Origin: Symsagittifera roscoffensis
Lineage: Eukaryota; Xenacoelomorpha; Acoela; Convolutidae
Assembly (NCBI RefSeq): GCF_963678635.1
Contig: NC_087063.1
Coordinates: forward strand, 51,411,220-51,471,219
DNA: 60,000 nucleotides
Reading direction: 5' to 3'
Part shown: positions 11,701-20,700 of the stretch, piece by piece
Layout of the letters: each line of letters begins with the position of its first letter
Position numbering within the stretch: position 1 is the first letter of the stretch
Made by a program: the position numbers and the translations under genes
Notes under the pieces: generated by a model
Told to the model about the DNA's origin: nothing
What the model saw: the letters and a program-made list of their open reading frames with translations, nothing else
Database searches by the model: none

Positions 11701-14700
11701 TTTTCGGCCGGTTAGCTTCATGACTCTCCTTAATCCAAGGATGGAAAATTTCTGGTTTCTTGCTTAAAATGATTTTGAAAAGTCCAAAAAAGTATGGCAA
11801 AATTAAATGAATTGAACAGCCGAACTATTGAAGTAACATTTTTTGAAAGTCAAATGGTTTTAATATATTTAATGAGATATATTTAATGAGAGCTTTCAAG
11901 TTTCCGAGTGCTTTTCAAAACGTTCTAACCTAATAGCATATGTATCTAACGGCATTGAATCAAAACAGCAAAACGTAGAATATATCAACAGCATCAGTAG
12001 ACTCAAGTAAAACAAGACTGCTCGTATCAGGGCGAAGCCCTGAAAGTTTCGACTGCCTTTTAACGTTTATGGAGCAGTAATAACATAAACAACATAAAAA
12101 AATTAAATGAAATAAAATAGAAATTTTTTCTAAAATTTGAGAAATTTTCTATAAAAATTATCGCCCCACACGCCATATAAAGTACAAAACATTAGATTTT
12201 GCTCCTTGTAACAAATGAATTATGGCAAATAAGCTTCTTTCAACCAATTTGGAACGATTTCTAAGTCGGATTAAAGCTGCGCTTACGCGTTAATAGCGCG
12301 AATTATATCGCGTGTTAATTGTCCCAAATTGGTCAAAATGGCAATCTTTAAACCCTCAAACCCTCATAACTTTACGAAAAATGATCACAGGTAAAATATT
12401 TTTTCAAATTTAAGCTCAGGACAACAATAGCTTTCGAATGATAAAAACAATTCCGTCAAAAATGGCGAGTTAAAAAGTCGAAATTTGTCTGAAGACAAAA
12501 AAAAACCCACCCCGAGCTCAAATATTCCGTTACTTTCGTATCGAAAGTCGGAGCAATAAACGAGGGCTACTCTCATGCGCGAAAGACAGAATGGGCCAAA
12601 AACTCGTGGGCGATAAACCGAAAAAATAAGCCGAAAGTCGATTTGTAAAATAATCAGTAGCAAAATTATTGATGTAGCGCGCTGGAAAAACGTGATTTTT
12701 TTCTGAAAAATTCTCGAAATTGTCTTTTGTTGGGTTTCGGCAGAGATTGAGCTTGCTGATCAAACAAAAAAAAACATTTTAAACGAAAAATCTACCGCCG
12801 TCAAAAAAATCATGCCCACGCCTCTGCCTGGAACATTCATAAAAAGACAAAACACTGAAGGCTTCTGCATCAATATGTTGAGTTGAGCGTCTACTGCTTG
12901 CCCGGTTCGCACATCGGTATAACACCGTTGTTGATTCGCTCTTTGTTCTCCACAATTCGGCCCAGGAAACGCATTCATTTTTGCTCCAAATTGGATTCCA
13001 TTACCCGTCTTTTCAAAAAATAAATTCTTTTTCTTATAAAAAGTAATGCATTTGCAAGGAAATTGTGGAAAAACCAAAATTCAGCCTCTAAGTTTGTTTA
13101 TCTCAGCCACTTATCGTTTTACTCAGGAAATACTTAAAAATTTTGGTTTCTCAATCTTAAAATAAGGTCTCGAAGAGATCAACATATGCCTTGCACATGC
13201 TTATTATCAAAAACACAGTCATGGGACTAGGAACTTTCAGCTTTAAAACTTCACTCAAGGGAACGGAAGAGCTTTGTTTGTTCGTTCTCGTAACTTGGTT
13301 AACTTGGTTCAATTTTTAACTCTTAAGAAAAGCTCGGTTGTCGTGCTTTTGACGTCTCTTCAACTATTTAGACTTGCGGTTAGCAACCGTTATCAAAAAA
13401 GAATAAAGACTTTTTTGCGTGTTAACAACTTGCGGGACAAAATCAATTCAATCGTTCTAATGTGTGCCCTTTAGCTGCTAAAATTCTCAACTTCTAAGAA
13501 TTTTAAGCTTAATTTTTAGCAAGAGCTATTACTTATGAATGCTGAATATAGAACTCAACCTTTGCATGTATATGTATAGAATTTTTATTTTATTTTTTTT
13601 CCTGATGATTTTCGACTGCATATGTGTCGATTAAGTAGCTGCTGGTTTATTTTCCGAATAATAACACCATGATCAAATGACCAACTTAGCCTTTATAGAT
13701 TTTATGTGGGAAGTAAGTGTAATTTATTTTCTATAAGATTTTTTCACCAAAACTTTCTGTCGGTTTTTTGCTTTTTTCTTACGTCGACTTTAAATCTGTC
13801 ATCTTCGCACTTTTTTCTCAAAATTTCCGGTGTCATTTTTGAAATTAAAGACCCAGCAATTTTTGAATGCTAAAATTTGGCCCCACAAGGACTCTCTTTT
13901 AATTTTTAAACTAAACTTCAACAGAAGAAAATATTTGCGTCAGAGAAATTTTTTTCGATCTTTTTCGAGTTTTTTGTTTATCCCTTTGCTTTTTCTTGGG
14001 CGTCACGCTGTTTTCAGTCTTCTTTAGTTCGAGAAAATTGAAATGATGGTTTTTGAGTTTTAAAAAAAAATTTTTGATAGTTTTTAAAAATTTTTTTTGG
14101 TTACTTTCTTTCTAGTCTAGTTCATGTAAAACAATAATTCAAAACTCAAATTAATGATCTTTTGGTACATTTGGCACAATGGTAACAAACTAGATTGAGA
14201 CGACAAAAGCTCAGTGTTCGACTCTTGTGGGGTCTTTTCTTTCAAAGACTGAAAATTTTAGACGTAGTCCTTCTACTTTTTTTGCTTAATTCCCACAGAA
14301 ATTTTTTTTTGAAAGTTTTGACTTCTAACATTCCGAAATTGAGCTTGTTTTTTTTTGGATTTATACAGCAATTTTATATGTTTTTTTTGGTTCTTTTTTG
14401 CTTTTTGCTTTTAATTTCTCGTTTCATTCGTCCTGGATCAAACATATTCCATTTTGATTCGCAAGTTGTGCCAAACTCTGTTTCGCCTCAGAGTTGAGAC
14501 TTATACTAAAATTTTAAAATTTCGGGGATCTTTCTGAGATACAACTAATTGATAAATTTCAGTTTTTTTCCCGCTAATTAGGGTACCATATTTAGATCAA
14601 GGGATATGTCTTTCAAAAAAAAATTAATTTTAGATATTCTTGATTTTTTAAATCATTTTTGTCATTTTCTTATTAAACTTATTTTAATGTTATTGAAAAC

Positions 14701-17700
14701 TTTGATTTCATCTATTCAAATCACGCTCAAAAACAATTTGAGCTAGAACATAAAAAATCCAGTCTAACTTACTGTGCTTTTGAGAAACAACCGGCTGTTC
14801 TTGTTTTTTTTTTTTCGTTTTGGTATTTTTCGTTCGATACTTTTATTTTTAAGTTTTTCAACAAATTTCCTCTTATTTTTATTTCAAGTAAAACATATTA
14901 GCTAAATCTTGATTGTGTTAAAATTTGTTTGGATCTATTTAACAACCCCCCCCCCTTTTCTTGATAGGGGGAGATTGTTAAGTAGATCGAAACAAACTTT
15001 AATGAGATTACTTGCAGCGAATTTTCGAACAATCAGAAAACAGCAAAAATCGAATTTACATACGACGCATTAGTGCGAGTTTACTGTTTTTTTACAGGGG
15101 TGAAGAATTTTTAGCAGATACAATAGGGGAGAGATTGTTAAGGAGATCCGTAAAAACTTCGATTTTTTTGATAAAATGATTTCAATTGAATCAGTTGAAT
15201 TGGTGTTTTTTATGCCTTGAAATTTTTTAACTGACAAATTCTAGATCGCCTTTATTGCGCACCTCAACTGAGCTGGTTAAAATCAATTCTCATAGAAGGT
15301 TTGGAACGTCGTATACTTTGAGGAATCAAGCTTTTCTTTCAAAATTTTGTCTTGAACTCTTTTTTGGATCTGTTTTTTAACCAAATTTAGGTGGATTGCA
15401 GATTACTACTAAGCGCACAGTTCCTAAGCGCACAGTTTTGCTATATATCGCAGAGCTAGGTAGTAAATAACTCAAAAAAAATTTTAATTGTTATTTGAAA
15501 TTTGCTTTTCATGCAACCCGTTTTCGACCGGTTAGCTTCATGATTATCCTTATTCCAAGGATGAAAAATTTCTGGTTTCTTGCTTAAAATGATTTTGAAA
15601 AATTCAAAAAAGTATGGCATAATTAAATGAATTGAACAGCCGAACTATTGAAGTAACATTTTCTGAAAGTCAATTGGTTTTAATATATTTAATGAGATAT
15701 ATTTAAGGAGAGCTTTCAAGTTTCCGAGTGATTTTCAAAACGTTCTAACCTATTAGCATATGTATCTAACGGCATTGAATCAAAACAGCAAAACGTAGAA
15801 TATATCAGCAGCATCAGTAGACTCAAGTAAAACTTTATTTTTTATTTGAGGTTTTTTGTAAAAATCATCTCCCCCCACATGCCATACAAAGTACAAAGTG
15901 ATAGATTTCGCTCCTTGTAACAAGTCAATTATGGCAAATAAGCTTCTTTCAACCAATTTGGAACGATTTCTAAGTCGGATTAAATCTGCGCTTACGCGTT
16001 AATAGCGCGAATTATATCGCGCGTTAATTGTCCCAAATTGGTCAAAATGGCAATCTTTAAACCCTCAAACCCTCATAACTTTACGAAAAATGGTCACAAG
16101 TAAAATATCTTTTCAAATTTAAGCTCAAGACAACAATAGCTTTTGAATGATAAAACCAATTCCGTCAAAAAAGGCTAGTTAAAAAGTCGAAGTTTGTCTG
16201 AAGACAAAAAAACCCACCCCGAGCACAAATATTCCGTTACCTTCGTATCGAAAGTCGGAACAATAAACGAGGGCTACTCTCATGCGCGAAAGACCGAATG
16301 GGCCAAAATTTAGTGGGCGATAAACCGAAAAAATAAGCCGAAAGTCGATTTGTAAAATAATCAGTTGCTATTCATTTAAAATGAAATAAATGAAGCAATA
16401 TTCTGCTTCTTTCATAACGAAACCCTTGAAGTGTAAAAATTGTTCCCTTCGGCGGCGGTCAGTGACAATTTTAAGTCCCTGGAAATGTTTACTTTCTTCC
16501 AGATTTTCACGCTTTCTTTCCAAATTTTAGATTACTGAAATCTGGTTGGCTGATTTTTATTTTCGCGCTGTCGGTCTTTCGCGTATGAGGGATTGCACCA
16601 AATAAACGACACAGCTCCGCTCGTGTATCAGGGTAAAATTCCAGATGTTTCGACTGCCCTTTAATTAGTCTCGAATAGATTTGAAAGTCGGAACAACACA
16701 ACTGCTTCTAAAAAGAGCCAAATGATTTGACTGCCCCTACGTTTAAAATTTAAAGTTTAAAATTCTATAAGTTACAAAAGAGTTTCCCCCACAAGCGATG
16801 TTAATTTGTAAGTGCTGTGTTGCAGTGTTTTGGGTCTGGTTACGAACTATTAACTAATTTGCCGGCGTTGCTTCGAAAAGCATAAAACTCGACTAGCATA
16901 AAAGTTTTAAAATTGAAAATCGTATCGACTATCATAAGAATTCAGACGAAAAAAACATGTTGTCAAAGTTAAAATCATTATACACAAAAAATTACGTAAA
17001 TCACAATTTTTTCACACATTTCATAATTTGCGCGGAAATCAGTGTTCAGTTGAAGCCATTACAGGTCGATGGTCTGACTGATCACAATTGATGTGATAAT
17101 TAATTTTATTTTCCTGTTGATTGCCAAATTTTTCAAATGCTCATTTTTCTATTTCTCAGATGTGCAAGTTTCAATTTGAGCGGACTGTGATTGTTGTTTG
17201 GTATTTCTCATAAATCAAGCTATTATACAAGTCGACACATTTTCAATTTGAAAGTTTTTTTTTCCGCTGACACTTCATGAAGGAAAATTTTTTTCGCAAA
17301 CCCATATAATTTCACAACGAAGATCGCAGGTAAATTATATTTTTGGCTTTGAGCCCCGGAAATCAATAACTTTAAGGTGAAATAAAAAAAATTCTATCAA
17401 AATTGGCTGATAGTAAAGAGATGTTACTTGAAAATTTGTCCGGAGAAAAAACCACCCCGAGGTCGCGTCACTTTCATGGAAATTTGGAATTTAATTCAAT
17501 GATTCAATTTTATGTCAGAGTGGGAAAAAAATAACAGAACTTCGTGTTTTGACTGTTCAATATATTGTACCAGGGATGAATCGAGAAACATACGACGTTT
17601 TCAGATAAAACTACTCGCGATATTTTTTCGAACTTGACTGAAAACATAATGAATTAGCTTATCTGTGCAGTTTCGGGCAACCTCCGCTGTCCCTCTGAAT

Positions 17701-20700
17701 TTTGGATTATACAAACTTTTTGGGGCATAAATTGACTTTCAACTAAAAAAAATACAGATGTAAGGATTCAGTGAGCGAAAAAAAGGTCATTAGTTCCGAA
17801 TACAAGATTTATCAGTGTCCAAAGAAGGACAAAGTTATCAATGACGAAAAAACTTAGGCACCTCATTGTTGTTTTTGGGTATCATTCTGGTAGCCAACAT
17901 CGACCAGAGCGGAAAATTGCAAATTCTTAATCAAGGGAGAACATGCGGCTCCCCGCGAAGAGCTGATCTGTTCTAAAGTCAAGTATTTTTTGTTTATAAC
18001 AGCTATCGAGGTACTTACGGAGTGACAGTAGAATATAGCGGATACGGTCTGTCGGAACAGTCTACGTGCCTCGCTCTCCGACAGCAGCTTCACCCTGTGC
18101 AGGTGTTGGAACAATTCTCCCCCCACCGCACACTCCATCACAATGATGATGGCCTCCTGGTTCTCCAAGACCTGCAGGCACAGCATAAACCAACAATCAA
18201 TAATGGCATTGAGGCTTATCCGGTAGTGCTGCAGTCCAGCAGTCAAATGATTGCAGCTGAAATTCGCACTTTCACCGCAATTTGCAAGTTGAGCACATAG
18301 CTTAATGCTCATCAAGATTGGGCTAGTTTTTTATACAGTCAAATTTCAACTTTTTAACTAAGCGTTGATGACAAATATTTTATTATACCATCTAAAAGAT
18401 TTTATTGTGTGAAGCTCAGATGTAAGAAAATCGCATGTGATTGCTTTTCGTAAAGTTATGGAGGATATTTAACGCGTGATATATTGTGTTCTTATAACAT
18501 GCGTAAACGTAGAATTAAACCGTTCACAATTGAATTTAGGATAAAATTTGGTTTGATTTCATGATTAAAGTTGCTAAATACATCTTTTTGTACGTTACGT
18601 GACGTATCGGTAATGCTGCTTAAAAAATAAAAAAAAAACTTTTTGTTTTGACTACTCAATTTTATTTTTAAGCAAAAAGTTTTCCTACCCTTTTTGGTGA
18701 ACGAATCTGAACAATGTTGATTATATTTTAATTGCTCATTTCGACATCTGGTTTTATCCGATTGCTGATTTGCACACGTAGAAAACGTGTCCTAAAATTA
18801 AGTAAAATAAAATGCTTGCAAATTGGGTCAATAATTGACCCAACTTGCAATTTTTTTTAATTTCCATGTATTTTTAGGCTGACTAAAAAGGGTTTTCCGA
18901 GCTCTCCCAAAGCTTAAAGAGACGCCAAATTTTCTGCGCAGCAGTCAAAATTTTTGAAAATAAGACGCGAAAAGACTTTCTGGAAAATTCTGACCAAAAT
19001 TTCTTCCTCAAAATAATTAAATATTGGCGACCAAGGTCTTTTTAGAAAAATTTTAGGACCCTTTTTAGAACCAAAAATGGATATCTCAAAATAGTACAAA
19101 GAGGTAACCCTTTGGGTCGACAGGGAGTCAAATCCTTGAGGGAAAGGGGCGTCCGCCCCGCCCCTCCCCGAAATCCGCTACTGGGACGATCGTAGACTAA
19201 CAATGACAAGGGCAAATCCTGTTTAGAGTTTCAGCAGAATTAATATGGTGCAAAAAACTTTGGGATTTTGCAAAACTCAATCTAAATTTCAATTCGAAAA
19301 TCATTTGGTTTTTTAGTCAATCATAAATAACGCCAAAACTAACTGTTCACTTGCCGACAAAAATATATCAAATTGACCCTATTGTGAGCCGAACAAAGTT
19401 TACAAAAAGTATAATCTTTTTGATATAATTTACATAAATTTAATTTGTTTTGGTCAGAAATTTTTTAAACTTTTTGCGCCAGATTTTGGAGATTTCACAA
19501 ATTTTGTTGGGCTAAGTAAGAGGATTGCTATGATATATTTTTGACAGCTATTGAACCAGTGGCGGATTTAGGGGGGAGGCGGTGGTGGGCAGACGCCCCC
19601 CCCCCCCTCAGGGATTCGACCCCCTGCCGACCCAAAGGGTCCCCCCTTTGATACTTTTTCAGAAATCCATTTTTGGCCGACCGACCCTAAAATTTTTCTA
19701 AAGGCGCCTTTGGCGCCAATATATACTAACTTTGAGGGGGAGCGCGGGCCAAAAAAAAACGCTATTTTTTTGTCAAAATTTTTCAAAAATTGACCAAAAA
19801 CTGCTTTTTTGACTGTTTTTTCAAAAATTTGCCTGCGGCGCAGAAAATATAGCCAAAATAGGGGCAAAACAGTGCGTTGGGAGAGCTCGAAAAATCAATT
19901 TGGTCGACCTAAAAAAAAAAAGGTCGTCAAAATTTTCGAAATTGCTCGAAATCATACACGGATAAAATTGCTCGAAATCATACCGATATTGCCAAAAATT
20001 TACTCAAAAGCAATCTTATAAATAAATAAGAGAGCTTCAAAAAAACTGGAACATTCAAAACAAGTTAAGAAGAGCAAATGACCTATATGGGACAACTTTT
20101 GCATGCAAAGGCTAATTTTTCAGACTAAAAATTTATCTGAAGGTCATCTAAAACATCAATTTTGAATGTGAAATTTGCTCTAATTGGCAGATGGCTCTAT
20201 TTGATTATTTCTCTCTGTTCCATATTTTTGCAACTTATAATACAGATTGGGAGCGTGATTGGAACTGACTTCTCTGATATGTATGATGTTCGGGTGGTGT
20301 AGACTGCTCATGATTTCGATCTCCCGCTTGATGCCGGCCAGCTCGTCCGAGTCACACGACAGCAGCTTGCGCAGGTTGATCGTCTTCACCGCAAACTATA
20401 ACGACAAACTGCTCGTTATTTACAGACAGGAGTTGTTTAGCTAAACTTAAATGAAGTAATTTTGTGCCAAAATATATAAAATATATAGGAATAGGCTTTT
20501 CCCGAGAGGTAGCTTTCTGTAATATTACCCATTGATTGATCGATTGATTGATAATTGATACAGGGGCGGATTTAGGGGAGGGGGGCGGACGTTCCCCCCC
20601 CCCCCCCTCAGGCATTCGACCCCCTGCTACTTTTTAAGAACCCTTTGGTACTTTTTAAGAAATCCATTTTTGGCCAACCGACCCTAAAATTTTTCTAAAG

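Larger units (their letters stand above)
9103..12659. repeat. Segmental tandem duplication, copy A
   Basis: Copy A begins GCAAAATTATTGATGTAGCG and ends in the flank of a hairpin-bounded repeat; copy B follows immediately. Compared with B it carries a 0.9 kb block (about 9482-10387) missing from B, lacks a ~1.0 kb block present in B (13955-14965), and lacks ~130 bp seen near 12780-12910. The rest aligns almost base for base. Confidence 0.85.
12660..16367. repeat. Segmental tandem duplication, copy B
   Basis: Head-to-tail partner of copy A, with the same start (GCAAAATTATTGATGTAGCG) and the same end (CCGAAAGTCGATTTGTAAAATAA). It contains an inverted GTTTGGATCTATTTAACAAC (14930-14949) facing a GATTGTTAAGTAGATCGAAAC (14970 onwards) across a C-rich/G-rich spacer. 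Copy A has a deletion exactly up to the G-run. Confidence 0.85.
5432..18018 (-). other. NUAK intron 3, 12.6 kb, repeat-filled
   Basis: This intron separates the hinge/alphaE exon from the catalytic-loop exon. It contains an inverted-repeat element at 5884-6531, a tRNA-like sequence near 8260-8312, a two-copy 3.5-3.7 kb segmental duplication (about 9103-16367), hairpin-bounded repeat copies inside each duplicate, and diverged fragments of the same repeat near 16613-16696 and 17325-17480. In 6532-8250, 8330-9100 and 16700-17860 I see no gene. Confidence 0.8.
18172..20269 (-). other. NUAK intron 2 with two hAT-like MITE remnants
   Basis: The intron is 2,098 bp. It holds a minus-oriented and a plus-oriented copy of the CAGNGGCGGATTT repeat family, a diverged fragment of the hairpin-bounded repeat at about 18418-18510, and at 19495-19530 a short sequence resembling the centre-proximal arm of the mariner-type foldback seen near 56.3 kb. 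Confidence 0.65.

Noticed and set aside
14165-14237. A functional tRNA gene.
   Set aside because: A and B boxes are present but acceptor and T stems do not pair.
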